A DNA stretch of 64,000 nt from Oxalicibacterium flavum (GCF_014635065.1 NZ_BMCG01000005.1:248001-312000); one strand, 5' to 3'; shown: positions 38,034 through 47,477, numbered from the stretch's first letter. Notes: generated by a model from the letters alone, not told the origin. Program-made: numbers and translations.

Positions 38034-39782
38034 ATGAAAGTATCGACAGGGAGTCTCAAGTCAGACCGCCCGGTATGGCGGGCGGTGTGCGGGGCACTTG
38101 TTGCTGCGGCGCTGGGCCTGGCCGGTTGTTCCTCTGGCGACGCGGACAAGGGCGCGCAGGAAAACGGCCCGCTTGGGACCGGTGTCGTCAAGGATGGCCA
38201 CCTCGGCTATTCGCCCGGCGATTACTGGCAGAAGGAAGAAGGCCGTCCCGGCGGTACGCTGCGCGCGACGGTGGCATTGGACACCAATACCTTCGACGTG
38301 CATGCCATCTCGCACGGCAACGTGCAGTGGCTGGGGCGCATCCTCTATGACGGCCTGGTCTATCAGGACGAGCAGGGCAACATTTCGCCGTGGCTGGCGA
38401 AGTCCTGGGAGGTATCGGCGGACGGCAAGGTCTATACCTTCCACCTGCGCGACGACGTGAGCTTCAGCGACGGCACGCCGTTCAACGCGGAAGCGGTGCG
38501 CGTCAACCTCGAGCACATGCGCGATCCGGCCACCAAGTCGCCGCTGGCTGCTGCCTACATCAAGCCCTACAAGAGCGGGCGCATCGTGGACGAGTATACG
38601 TTCGAGGCCACGTTGAGCGAGCCGTATTCGCCATTCCTCGACGTGCTGGCGCAGTCGTGGCTGGGCATGATTTCGCCGAAACAGATTCGCGAGAATCCGA
38701 GGTCCATCGCCGAGCGGCCGATCGGTTCCGGCCCCTTCGTGCTGGAGAGTTACACGCGCAGCCAGGGTGCCAACTTCGTCAAGCGCAAGGATTACAACTG
38801 GGCACCGCCGGTGACGCGTCACAAGGGGCCGGCCTACCTGGATCGCATCGAACTGCGCTTCGTGCCGGAAGCGGTGATCCGCTACTCGTCGCTGCAAAGC
38901 GGACAGTCGGATTTCACGCTCGATGCGCCGCCGCAGAACGCCAGGGCGATCCGCGCCGATCCCGGCCTGCGCTTTTCGAGCCGCGTGCGCAAGGGCAATC
39001 CGACCCGCAGCGTGACCTTCAATGTCGAGCGTGCGCCGTTCGACGATGTCCGGGTACGCAGAGCACTGGCGCTGGGGATCGATCGTGACGGCATTGCCTG
39101 GCTCAACGGCTTTGGCGAATATCTGCCCAAGACGGATTACCTGGCGGCCAATACCCGCTATTACGATCCATCGTTTGCGGATGCGCTGGCCTACAACGCG
39201 CCGGAGGCCAATCGCTTGCTGGACGAAGCCGGCTGGCCAGAGCGCGATGCCGAGGGCTTCCGGCTCAAGGACGGCAAGCGGCTGGCGGCTTCATTGCTGA
39301 TCAGCGACAGCTCCGCCGCGTCGAGCAGCGTGGCGGTGGCGATGCAATCGGATCTGCGCAAGCTCGGATTCGACCTTGCGATCGAAGTCGTGCCGACCGC
39401 CATCGCCACCGACAGGCGATATGCGGGCGACTATCAGGCGCTGGGCGGCGGCTACTGGCATACCAATACGCCGGATGGCCTCTACATCCTCTATCACAGC
39501 CACTCGATTACGACGCCGAAGTTGATCGGGCAGAACAGTTCGCGCCTGCGCGATGCCGAACTCGACGATGTGCTGGAACGCGCGCGTCACTCCACCGATC
39601 CGGCCGAGCTGCAGCGACTCTACAGCCAGGCACAGCGCCGGCTGACGGAACTGGTGCCGGCCGTTCCCTCCTATGAAAGCCATCACATGATTGCCTACCG
39701 CAGCAATGTACGCGGCGTGTTCTTCGATACCTCTCACAACACGCCGTCCTTCCTCGGCATCTGGCTGGAGGACAGCAAATGA
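38034..39782 (+). CDS. ABC importer substrate-binding lipoprotein (family 5), copy 2
   Basis: A 582-residue paralogue of the preceding lipoprotein, with its own signal and lipobox (LGLAGCSSG). Shared blocks include LDTNTFDVHAISHGNVQWLGR, LEHMRDPATKSPLAAAYIKPY, DVLAQSWLGMISPKQIREN, and YQALGGGYWHTNTPDGLYILYHS. The start MKVSTG is chosen because the signal peptide begins there; the in-frame upstream extension lacks a signal. Its stop overlaps the DppB-like permease start by four bases (ATGA). Two receptors for one translocator suggest two related ligands. Confidence 0.92.
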   Translation: MKVSTGSLKSDRPVWRAVCGALVAAALGLAGCSSGDADKGAQENGPLGTGVVKDGHLGYSPGDYWQKEEGRPGGTLRATVALDTNTFDVHAISHGNVQWLGRILYDGLVYQDEQGNISPWLAKSWEVSADGKVYTFHLRDDVSFSDGTPFNAEAVRVNLEHMRDPATKSPLAAAYIKPYKSGRIVDEYTFEATLSEPYSPFLDVLAQSWLGMISPKQIRENPRSIAERPIGSGPFVLESYTRSQGANFVKRKDYNWAPPVTRHKGPAYLDRIELRFVPEAVIRYSSLQSGQSDFTLDAPPQNARAIRADPGLRFSSRVRKGNPTRSVTFNVERAPFDDVRVRRALALGIDRDGIAWLNGFGEYLPKTDYLAANTRYYDPSFADALAYNAPEANRLLDEAGWPERDAEGFRLKDGKRLAASLLISDSSAASSSVAVAMQSDLRKLGFDLAIEVVPTAIATDRRYAGDYQALGGGYWHTNTPDGLYILYHSHSITTPKLIGQNSSRLRDAELDDVLERARHSTDPAELQRLYSQAQRRLTELVPAVPSYESHHMIAYRSNVRGVFFDTSHNTPSFLGIWLEDSK

Positions 39783-40714
39783 CCTATCACCTCAAGAAAA
39801 TCCTGCTGCGCCTGCTGGCCGGCATCGGTGTGCTGTGGGGCGCGGCGACGCTGACCTTTGCCGCCATCAACCTGACCGGCGGCGATACCGCGCTGGCGAT
39901 TCTCGGCGGCCCGGAGGCAATGCCGACGCCGGAAGTGATGGCGCAGGTACGCAAGGAATACGGGCTCGACGATCCGCTGCCGGTGCAGTACGCCAACTAT
40001 CTGCTGAAACTAGCGAAGGGCGATCTGGGCGAGTCCTATCAGTTGCGCATTCCGGTGGCGGACGCCATTACGCAGCAGTTGTCGGCCACCATCCAGTTAG
40101 CGCTGTGCGCCGGCGTGCTGGCGGTCAGTCTGTCCGTGCTGCTGGCGATCCTGACGGCCGGACGCGCGCAATGGATACGCTCGCTGACTTCCGGCCTGGA
40201 ACTGACGATCACCTCGGCGCCTTCGTTCGTGGTCGGGCTGTTGCTGCTGCTGGTGTTTTCATTCCATTTCCACTGGCTGCCGGCCGCCGGTTCGCAGGGA
40301 TGGAAAGCGCTGGTGCTGCCGACGCTGTCGCTCGCGCTGCCGATTGTCGGCGTGTTGACGCAAGTGCTGCGGCAGGAACTGGAAGACATCCTTGAGCAGC
40401 CCTTCATCGTGATGGCGCGCGCACGCGGCATGTCGGAAGCCGGCGTGCGGCTGCGTCATGCGCTCAAGCACGCAATGGTGCCGCTGGCCACGCTGTCGGG
40501 CTTCATCTTCGCCAGCCTGCTGGGCGGCGCGGTAGTGGTCGAGATGCTGTTCGCGCGGCAGGGCGTGGGCCGGCTGATGCTCGATGCCGCCAACACCAAG
40601 GACATTCCCATCGTGCTCGGCATCACGCTGCTGGCCGCCCTGATCTATGTGGTCGTCAACCTGCTGGTCGATCTGCTCAACGCACTCATCGATCCGCGTC
40701 GCGTGGCCTGGTAA
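39779..40714 (+). CDS. Peptide/nickel-type ABC importer permease, DppB/GsiC-like
   Basis: A 311-residue inner-membrane permease of the DppB/OppB/GsiC family with six predicted helices. The first is at residues 8-33; conserved segments are KEYGLDDPLPVQYANYLLKLAKGDLGES and the coupling loop ARARGMSEAGVRLRHALKHAM, and the C-terminus DLLNALIDPRR is typical. It is translationally coupled to the second binding protein. Together with the DppC-like permease and the tandem ATPase upstream it completes one ABC importer whose genes are unusually separated by a TonB receptor. Confidence 0.93.
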   Translation: MTYHLKKILLRLLAGIGVLWGAATLTFAAINLTGGDTALAILGGPEAMPTPEVMAQVRKEYGLDDPLPVQYANYLLKLAKGDLGESYQLRIPVADAITQQLSATIQLALCAGVLAVSLSVLLAILTAGRAQWIRSLTSGLELTITSAPSFVVGLLLLLVFSFHFHWLPAAGSQGWKALVLPTLSLALPIVGVLTQVLRQELEDILEQPFIVMARARGMSEAGVRLRHALKHAMVPLATLSGFIFASLLGGAVVVEMLFARQGVGRLMLDAANTKDIPIVLGITLLAALIYVVVNLLVDLLNALIDPRRVAW

Positions 40715-40762
40715 GCAATTTCATCCCCTTTGCGGGGCAACCCAAAGCAGAAGAGTAATCCC

Positions 40763-42064
40763 ATGACATCAACAGCAACCGTTCATCACCTCGACAAGCG
40801 CTACACGGCGGAAACGCCGCCGACCTACGAGGAACTGGCCCAGCGCTTCCGCCCCATCTTTGCGCGCATCGCCGAAGGCGCCGTCAAACGCGAGCAGGAG
40901 CGTGAGCTGCCTTACGAAGCGGTACGCTGGCTGCGCGAAGCCGGCTTCGGCCGCGTGCGCATTCCGCAATGCTACGGCGGCTTCGGCGCCACCATTCCGC
41001 AATTCTTCCGTCTGCTGGTCGAGCTGGCGGAAGCCGATTCCAATGTCTCGCACCTGCTGCGCGGCCATTTCGCCTTCCTCGAAAGCCGGCTCAACCATAC
41101 GGAAGAAGCCGGCCGCGCATTCTGGTTTCCGAAGGTGGTTGACGGCGCGCTGATCGGCTATGCGATGGCCGAGCTGACGGAAGTCACGGGCACCAGCGCC
41201 ACGGTCACGCAGAAGGACGGCAAATGGTTCCTGAACGGCCGTAAGTACTACAGCACCGGCACCATCTTTGCCGACTGGATCGTGGCTGCGGTGGCCGATG
41301 GCGAAGAGCGCGTTAGCGTCACCCTGCGTGCCGATTCGCCGGGCGTGACGCGACTCGACGACTGGGACGGCTTCGGCCAGCGCATGACCGGCAGTGGCAC
41401 CACCATCTTCGAGAACGTCGAAGTCGAGGCGGAAAACATCACGCGTCGTGGCGAAGGCAAGGACAGCTACCGACAGTCGTACCAGAAGGCCTTCCTGCAA
41501 CTGATCCTGCTGTCGTCGATCACCGGCGTTGGCCGCGCCGTCAAGCGCGACGGCATCGCCTTCGTCCAGCGCAAGACGCGCACCTTCGGCGTCATGGGCG
41601 CGTCAAGCCCGAAGGACGATCCGCTGGTGCAACGCGTGGTCGGTCGTCTGGCCAGCCTGTCGTATGCAGCGGAATCCATCGTCAACAACCTCGCGCGTAC
41701 GCTGGAAGACGTGTATCAGGCACGGCTGGCCGACAAGGCAGACGAGGCACTGTACGTTGACGCCGAGATACAGGCTTTCCAGGCCCAGCAGATCGTCATC
41801 GATCTCGTGCTGCAGGCAAGCACCTTGCTGTTCGAAGTCGGCGGCGCTTCCGCCACCAGCGAAACGCGTCGCTTCGACCGCCACTGGCGCAATGCGCGCA
41901 CGGCAGCATCGCACAACCCGGCGATCCTGCGCGAACGTGCGATCGGCGACTACTACCTGAACGGCACCCTGCCGGATGCCGCCTGGATCGCCGCCGAGAA
42001 GGAACGCGAGGAAGGCGAGAAGGAAAAACAGGCTGCCATTCGTGCCGAGGCAAACACGGCATGA
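40763..42064 (+). CDS. SfnB/DszC-type acyl-CoA-dehydrogenase-fold flavin oxidoreductase
   Basis: A 433-residue flavoprotein with the acyl-CoA dehydrogenase fold, most like the SfnB/DszC group, which uses reduced flavin to oxygenate organosulfur compounds rather than dehydrogenate CoA thioesters. The N-terminal helical domain (LPYEAVRWLREAGFGRVRIP), the beta domain (GYAMAELTEVTGTSATVT, NGRKYYSTGTIFADWIVA) and a C-terminal RFDRHWRNARTAASHNP motif are visible. The last is characteristic of this group. The start is MTSTATVHH. It has a highly charged Glu/Lys tail. Next to two DszA-like enzymes it suggests a two-step oxidative desulfurisation. Confidence 0.86.
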   Translation: MTSTATVHHLDKRYTAETPPTYEELAQRFRPIFARIAEGAVKREQERELPYEAVRWLREAGFGRVRIPQCYGGFGATIPQFFRLLVELAEADSNVSHLLRGHFAFLESRLNHTEEAGRAFWFPKVVDGALIGYAMAELTEVTGTSATVTQKDGKWFLNGRKYYSTGTIFADWIVAAVADGEERVSVTLRADSPGVTRLDDWDGFGQRMTGSGTTIFENVEVEAENITRRGEGKDSYRQSYQKAFLQLILLSSITGVGRAVKRDGIAFVQRKTRTFGVMGASSPKDDPLVQRVVGRLASLSYAAESIVNNLARTLEDVYQARLADKADEALYVDAEIQAFQAQQIVIDLVLQASTLLFEVGGASATSETRRFDRHWRNARTAASHNPAILRERAIGDYYLNGTLPDAAWIAAEKEREEGEKEKQAAIRAEANTA

Positions 42065-42165
42065 CGGAAGCGGCTGAACAACGTCGTTCTGAAGACAGCG
42101 GGAAACTGGATATTCGCCTGGCGGTGCCGTCGGATGCGCAAGCCATGACCTTCAGGGAATCATAG
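42061..42165 (+). pseudogene. Remnant of a GNAT-like gene coupled to the SfnB-type gene
   Basis: A 34-codon frame starts at an ATG overlapping the previous stop by four bases (ATGA) and ends at TAG. The product ends LDIRLAVPSDAQAMTFRES, and the part LDIRLAVPSDAQAM resembles the first strand and helix of GNAT acetyltransferases, then stops abruptly. It may be the start of a deleted acetyltransferase gene that once sat between the SfnB-type gene and the TonB receptor. It might instead be a real short peptide that only helps coupling. Too short to be sure. Confidence 0.4.
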
Positions 42166-42173
42166 AAAGAAAA

Positions 42174-44336
42174 ATGATGCACTCATTATTTGAACGAAAT
42201 CAGCGCAATCAAAACCGTTCTTATCACTACACGCCCATCGCTCGTGCCGTCGGCCTGTCCATGTTGCTGGCTGCGGCGTGCGCAAACGCCGAGGATGCCG
42301 GCGGCGGAGCCGAGACTGACGCAGCACTGGAAGTCGTTGACACGGTGGTCGTGTCCGGCAGCCGCAGCAAGGCGGCCAAGAGCCGGGTCAAGGACGTTCC
42401 TGGCAACATCAGTGTGATTACCAGCGATGAATTGGAGCGCGGGCGCAAGTCCACGCTCGGCGACGTGCTGGCCTACCAGCCGGGCGTGTTTGCGGAATCG
42501 GTCGGCGGCAACGACGCGATCAAGATATCGATCCGCGGCTCGGGCATCATCAGTGGCGTGGGCGTATTCCGCGAGGGCATCAAGTTCCTGTTCGACGGCA
42601 TGCCGATCAGCGGCCCCGGTGGCACGAGCTACGAGTTTCTCAACGCTCAGGGCACGGCGTACACCGAAGTCCTGCGCGGCGGCAATGCCTTCAGCTATGG
42701 TGCGTTGGCGATTGGCGGCGCCGTCAATTTCGTCACCCATACCGGCTATACCGCGCCTGGTACACGCGTGCGTTTCGAAGCTGGCAGTTGGGGCCTGCAG
42801 AAGACCACCATCAGCCACGGCGGCGTGAGCGGCGACTGGGACTACTACTTCAACCTCGACAACTACGAAAGCGATGGCTACCGCGAGCGCTGGAGCCGCT
42901 CCGAGAGCAAGGGCCTGGTCGCCAACGTCGGCTACCGCTTCAGTCCCAAGCTGAGTGCGCGTGCGCTGCTGCGCTATCGCGAGGAGTACCACCAGGACCC
43001 AGGCTACCTGACGTTGACCCAGCTGTATCAGGACCCGCGCCAGCCTGCGGCGGCCAACATCAATGCGTCCAGCGGCACGCGTCCCGGCAGTTACTGGGGC
43101 GGTTTCAAGATCAGCTACATCTTCGACGATGATGCGACACTCGAGGTCGGCCTGAACACGTACAAGTATCCTCACATCAACAGCCGCGAGACCAGGACCG
43201 GTCAGCCGGGCTACTGGCGCTGGATCGACAACAGCCAGTCGATCCGCTATTCCCGCACCGACCAGTGGGCCGGCCATGAAAGCCGGACCGAGGTCTCCTA
43301 CAACGGCACGGAAGAGAATGTCGGTCAGGCGAGAGCGGTGCAGGGCAGCGACAACAGCATCGTGGTCTCCAAGCGGACCTTCAAGAAATCGCACGACCGT
43401 TCGCTGGCAGTCGGCAACGACTTCGCGATCACGCCGGACCTCTGGCTGACCAGCGGCCTGGCATTTACCAGCCTGCGGCGCACTACCGAATATAGCTACC
43501 ATGCGACCAATGCCAATCCGCCAAGCGCGGACTATCAGAGCTACAACTGGGTACCCCGCCTCGGACTGCGCTATTCGGTGACGCCGGATGTGCAGGTATT
43601 CGGCAACATCACGCGCCAGATCGACCCGCCGCTGAACTGGCGCTACAGCATTGTCAACAGGACCAACACCCTGCTCGACCTGAAGGAGCAGAAGGCCAAT
43701 ACCTTCGAAATCGGGGTCCGGGGCCAGGTCGGCATCGCCAGCGGCAGCCTGGTGCTGTTCCGCACGAACGTCAAGCGCGACCTGCTGACCGTGGTGGACG
43801 AGGAAGAAACCGCCCTGCAAGGCGGCGTCATCCAGACCCGCACCTTCAACTCGGAGTCGCCGACGCGGCGCCAGGGCGTGGAACTGGCACTGGACCTGCG
43901 CCTGTGGAGCGGGGATGACGGCAGCCAGGTCGTATGGCGCAACTCCTACACCTGGAACGACTTCCGCTTCGTCCGCGATCCGCGCCTGGGCAACAACCGA
44001 CTGCCCGGTCTGCCTAGCCAGGTTTACGACGGCAAGGTGCAGTACGACCATCCCTCCGGTTTCTACGGCAACCTGAACGTACGGGCCAGAACCCACGTGC
44101 CGATCGATTACACCAATTCGGCCCACGCCCCCGGTTACGCGGTATGGGGAGCGACCTTCGGCTACGAAGCACCTGACCGGAGCTGGAACGCCTACCTCGA
44201 CTTCAAGAACCTGGCCGACCGCAAGTACGTCGCCACGTCGAGCACGATCTACGACGCTGCAGGCAACCGCGATCGGCAGAACTACGCCCCAGGCGATGGT
44301 TTCGGCATGTTCGCTGGTGTCGAGTACAGGTTCTGA
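42174..44336 (+). CDS. TonB-dependent outer-membrane receptor, island copy 2
   Basis: A 720-residue receptor, paralogue of the one at 34.0 kb. The signal peptide ends near ACANAED; the TonB box is DTVVV; plug motifs are LAYQPGVFAESV, IKISIRGSGI and GGAVNFVTHTG; the barrel closes with GVEYRF. Between the plug and last strands the two receptors diverge in loop regions, as expected for different ligands. A doubled ATG (42174/42177) makes the exact start uncertain. It is the last gene of the second island operon, followed by a strong terminator at 44396. No iron-type signalling domain is present. Confidence 0.93.
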   Translation: MMHSLFERNQRNQNRSYHYTPIARAVGLSMLLAAACANAEDAGGGAETDAALEVVDTVVVSGSRSKAAKSRVKDVPGNISVITSDELERGRKSTLGDVLAYQPGVFAESVGGNDAIKISIRGSGIISGVGVFREGIKFLFDGMPISGPGGTSYEFLNAQGTAYTEVLRGGNAFSYGALAIGGAVNFVTHTGYTAPGTRVRFEAGSWGLQKTTISHGGVSGDWDYYFNLDNYESDGYRERWSRSESKGLVANVGYRFSPKLSARALLRYREEYHQDPGYLTLTQLYQDPRQPAAANINASSGTRPGSYWGGFKISYIFDDDATLEVGLNTYKYPHINSRETRTGQPGYWRWIDNSQSIRYSRTDQWAGHESRTEVSYNGTEENVGQARAVQGSDNSIVVSKRTFKKSHDRSLAVGNDFAITPDLWLTSGLAFTSLRRTTEYSYHATNANPPSADYQSYNWVPRLGLRYSVTPDVQVFGNITRQIDPPLNWRYSIVNRTNTLLDLKEQKANTFEIGVRGQVGIASGSLVLFRTNVKRDLLTVVDEEETALQGGVIQTRTFNSESPTRRQGVELALDLRLWSGDDGSQVVWRNSYTWNDFRFVRDPRLGNNRLPGLPSQVYDGKVQYDHPSGFYGNLNVRARTHVPIDYTNSAHAPGYAVWGATFGYEAPDRSWNAYLDFKNLADRKYVATSSTIYDAAGNRDRQNYAPGDGFGMFAGVEYRF

Positions 44337-44395
44337 GGCAGGCTATCCAGCAGGCAAAGTGCAGTTCCGGTTCTCTTTTGCAGGGCCGGTTGTTC

Positions 44396-44434
44396 AAAAA
44401 AAAAACCGCACAGCGCGAACTGTGCGGTTTTTTT
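44396..44434 (+). terminator. Strong terminator closing the island
   Basis: An 8-bp GC-rich stem CCGCACAG/CTGTGCGG with loop CGCGAA is flanked by a run of ten A's before and seven T's after. It should work on both strands, ending the receptor transcript and also transcription from the minus-strand tRNA side. Confidence 0.93.
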
Positions 44435-44456
44435 ATCGACGAATCGATGATGTTCC

Positions 44457-44533
44457 TGGTGGTGATAGGTGGACTTGAACCACCGACCCCAGCATTATGA
44501 GTGCTGTGCTCTAACCAACTGAGCTATATCACC
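44457..44533 (-). tRNA. tRNA-Met (anticodon CAT), CCA encoded
   Basis: On the minus strand the sequence folds as a full cloverleaf: acceptor GGTGATA/TATCACC, D arm AGCTCAGTTGGTTAGAGC, anticodon stem CAGCA/TGCTG with loop CTCATAA, variable GGGGTC, and T loop TTCAAGT; discriminator A and CCA are encoded. The anticodon CAT could mean elongator Met or the lysidine-modified Ile2. The segment GAGCACAGCACTCATAATGCTGGGGTC closely follows the elongator tRNA-Met pattern, so Met is preferred. It is 104 bases downstream of the miaA stop on the same strand. Confidence 0.93.
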
Positions 44534-44637
44534 AGATAGCCGGCGATTATGTCTTTTTTTGTGTGGGCTGTCAACACGCGCATGCGCAGTTGTTTTCTCT
44601 GCAATACGTCTGCCTGAAGCAAGGCCGGGCGGTGTTT

Positions 44638-45588
44638 TCAGCCGTTCTGTCGCTGTGCGATCAGTGCAAGGATGGCTTGTGGCGCGTCCGGTACCAGGCA
44701 GTCGATGACGTGGCGATCCGGCATGCTGCGCAGCCAGGTGATCTGGCGCTTGGCGAGCTGACGTGTGGCGGCGATGCCTTTTTCGCGCAGTTCGGCCATG
44801 CCGTACAGGCCGTCGAGGTATTCCCAGGTCTGCCGGTAGCCGACGCAGCGCATAGACGGCAGGCCGAGGTGCAGGTCCCCGCGCCGGCGCAATGTTTCCA
44901 CTTCATCGATCAGCCCGCCATCCTTCAGCATGGCGTGGAAGCGGTCGGCGATGCGCTGGTGCAGGACGCTGCGGTCCGATGGTTCGAGCGCGAGCGGCAA
45001 CAGGTCGAACGGCAATGCGGGTTTGGGTGCCTGCGCCAGAAGCGCGGACATCGGCTGCCCTGTCAGCAGGTGAATTTCGAGCGCGCGCTGGATGCGTTGC
45101 GAATCGTTGGGTTTGAGGCGGGCGGCAGTGGCCGGATCGACTTTTGCAAGCCGCGCATGCATGGCCGGCGTGCCGAGCTGCACTTCTTCCGCATCGAGCG
45201 CGGCGCGAATCTCGGGATCGGCCTGCGGCAGCTCGTCGAGCCCGTCGCGCAATCCCTTGAAGTAGAGCATGGTGCCGCCGACCAGCAGCGGCAGTTTGCC
45301 GCGCGCCTGTATCTCGGCCACCAGTTTCAGCGCATCGTGCCGGAACTGCATGACCGAATACGCATCGAGCGGGTCGAGGATGTCGATCAGGTGGTGCGGC
45401 GCCTGCGCGCGTTCGGCCGGCGTCGGCTTGGCGGTACCGATGTCCATGCCGCGATAGACGAGGGCGGAGTCAACCGAGATGATTTCCGACGGAATACGGC
45501 TGGCGATCTCGAGCGCGGCGGCGGTCTTGCCGGACGCGGTCGGACCCATGAGGGCGACGGCCAGCGGCTTGCGTGCGGCGGCGGTCAT
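44638..45588 (-). CDS. miaA: tRNA dimethylallyltransferase
   Basis: MiaA transfers a dimethylallyl group to A37 of UNN-reading tRNAs, giving i6A, the substrate of MiaB (13.6 kb). The 316-residue product has the P-loop [16 protein letters not shown] near residue 14, the [16 protein letters not shown] motif, [16 protein letters not shown], and the [12 protein letters not shown] block near the C-terminus. The start MTAAARKP is chosen; 35 upstream in-frame residues are a mutL-side shadow. It follows mutL by 29 bases, matching the mutL-miaA pair of many proteobacteria. Confidence 0.96.
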   Translation of the reverse strand: MTAAARKPLAVALMGPTASGKTAAALEIASRIPSEIISVDSALVYRGMDIGTAKPTPAERAQAPHHLIDILDPLDAYSVMQFRHDALKLVAEIQARGKLPLLVGGTMLYFKGLRDGLDELPQADPEIRAALDAEEVQLGTPAMHARLAKVDPATAARLKPNDSQRIQRALEIHLLTGQPMSALLAQAPKPALPFDLLPLALEPSDRSVLHQRIADRFHAMLKDGGLIDEVETLRRRGDLHLGLPSMRCVGYRQTWEYLDGLYGMAELREKGIAATRQLAKRQITWLRSMPDRHVIDCLVPDAPQAILALIAQRQNG

Positions 45589-45617
45589 GCGGGCCGGCGA
45601 GTGTAAAGCGGCATCGC

Positions 45618-47477
45618 CTATTGCCCGCGCTGAAACAGCTTGTCCAGATCGGACAGGCCGAGCTGCACCCAGGTCGGACGGCCGTGATTGCACTGGTCGG
45701 CGCGTTCGGTCGCTTCCATCTGGCGCAGCAGCGCATTCATCTCGGGCACGGTCAGGATGCGGTTGGCGCGCACGGCGGTGTGGCAGGCCAGCGTGCCGAG
45801 CATTTCGTTGCGGCGCTCGATCAGCACGCGCGAGCCGCCGAATTCGCGCACGTCGCGCAGGACGTCGCGCGCCAGCGTCTGTGCATCGGCGTTCTTGAGC
45901 AGCGCGGGCACGGCGCGCACCGCGAGCGTGGTCGGCGACAGCGCGGTGATGTCGAAGCCCAGCGATTGCAGCACATCCTGGTTTTCCTCGGCGGTGCCGA
46001 CTTCCACGCCGTCGGCATAGAAAGTGACCGGGATCAGCAGCGGCTGCACCTGCATGGCGTCGCTGTCGAGCGCGTTCTTCAACTGTTCGTAGAGGATGCG
46101 TTCGTGCGCGGCGTGCATGTCGATCAGTACCAGTCCCTTGCGGTTCTGCGCGAGCACGAAGATGCCGTGCAGTTGCGCGAGCGCGAAGCCGAGCGGGTAT
46201 TCTTCGTCGGCATCCATCTGCGTGCTGGCGGCAGGCGCGATGGAAGGCGATGCCTGGTCATCGCCGCCTGCGTCAAGAGACGATGGCGCGTTGACCGAAG
46301 GCGCAAACAGCGCGCCATAGTTGTCCGTGCTCTGCGCCACGCCGAAGCCGCCGCCGTTGGCCGCGAACGGACTGCCGAGCTGGCTGCCGAAGGAAGCCTG
46401 CTGCTGTTCGCGCAGCCACGGCAGCACGCTGGAAGGCGCGGGCGTCGGAGCCGGTGCGGCGCCATGCGCGGTGGCCGAGGTGCGCGCCAGCGCGCGCTGC
46501 ACGGCGTGGAACACGAACTGGTGCACGGCGCGGCTGTCGCGGAAGCGCACTTCGATCTTGGATGGATGCACGTTGACGTCAACCAGCGCCGGATCGAGTT
46601 CGAGGCTGATCGCATACGACGGATAGCGGTCGCCGTGCAGTACGTCCTGATAGGCCGCACGCACCGCGTGCGTGAGCAGCTTGTCGCGCACGAAGCGGCC
46701 GTTGACGTAGAAATACTGCGCATCGGCGCGCGCCTTGGAAGCGGTCGGCAGGCCGATGAAGCCGGACAGGTGCAGCGGCCCGGCGTTTTCCTCGAGCGGC
46801 AGGCGCGCGCCGGCGAATTCGCTGCCGAGAATCTGCGCGCTGCGCTTGTCGATGTCGTTGACCGTCCAGTGGTCAACGGTCTTGCCGTTGTGCGTGAGCG
46901 AGAAGGCGACGTCCGGACGCGACAGCGCGATGCGGCGCACGACCTCGGCGCAATGGCCGAATTCGGTCTGCTCGGTCTTCAGGAACTTGCGGCGCGCCGG
47001 CGTATTGAAATAGAGGTCCTGCACGTCAATCGTGGTGCCGACCGCGCCCGACGAGGGGCGCACCTCGGCCGCATGACTGCCGACGATTTCCCATGCATGC
47101 GCGCCATCGGCGGTACGCGAGGTCAGCGTCAATTGCGCGACCGAAGCGATGGACGCCAGCGCCTCGCCGCGAAAGCCGAGCGTGGCGACGTTCTCGAGTT
47201 CGGTCAGCGAGGCGATCTTGGACGTCGCGTGGCGCGCCAGCGCCAGCGGCATCTGCTCGGGCGGAATGCCGCGGCCGTTGTCGGTGATGGCGATGCGCTT
47301 GACGCCGCCCTGTTCGAGCCGCACCGTGATCTGCGTGGCGCCGGCGTCGAGCGCGTTTTCCAGCAGTTCCTTGACCACCGCGGACGGGCGTTCGACCACT
47401 TCGCCAGCGGCGATCTGCGAGATGAGCTGGTCGGAAAGCGGCTGGATCGGCCGCGGAGAAGACGGGGATGCGTGCAT
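45618..47477 (-). CDS. mutL: DNA mismatch repair protein MutL
   Basis: MutL links mismatch recognition by MutS to downstream excision. The 619-residue product has the GHKL ATPase domain: [46 protein letters not shown] and HATSKI with GFRGEAL. A variable linker with Pro/Ala/Ser (about residues 340-430) and a C-terminal dimerisation domain follow. The C-terminus contains [20 protein letters not shown] and the [11 protein letters not shown] motif. No DQHA-type metal motif of endonuclease MutL is obvious in the corresponding place; [14 protein letters not shown] is close (DMHAAHE), so endonuclease activity cannot be decided by eye. It starts MHASPSS. Confidence 0.95.
   Translation of the reverse strand: MHASPSSPRPIQPLSDQLISQIAAGEVVERPSAVVKELLENALDAGATQITVRLEQGGVKRIAITDNGRGIPPEQMPLALARHATSKIASLTELENVATLGFRGEALASIASVAQLTLTSRTADGAHAWEIVGSHAAEVRPSSGAVGTTIDVQDLYFNTPARRKFLKTEQTEFGHCAEVVRRIALSRPDVAFSLTHNGKTVDHWTVNDIDKRSAQILGSEFAGARLPLEENAGPLHLSGFIGLPTASKARADAQYFYVNGRFVRDKLLTHAVRAAYQDVLHGDRYPSYAISLELDPALVDVNVHPSKIEVRFRDSRAVHQFVFHAVQRALARTSATAHGAAPAPTPAPSSVLPWLREQQQASFGSQLGSPFAANGGGFGVAQSTDNYGALFAPSVNAPSSLDAGGDDQASPSIAPAASTQMDADEEYPLGFALAQLHGIFVLAQNRKGLVLIDMHAAHERILYEQLKNALDSDAMQVQPLLIPVTFYADGVEVGTAEENQDVLQSLGFDITALSPTTLAVRAVPALLKNADAQTLARDVLRDVREFGGSRVLIERRNEMLGTLACHTAVRANRILTVPEMNALLRQMEATERADQCNHGRPTWVQLGLSDLDKLFQRGQ

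Noticed and set aside
42186-44126. A 646-codon minus-strand open frame opposite the second TonB receptor
   Set aside because: Antisense shadow of a receptor with a complete domain set.
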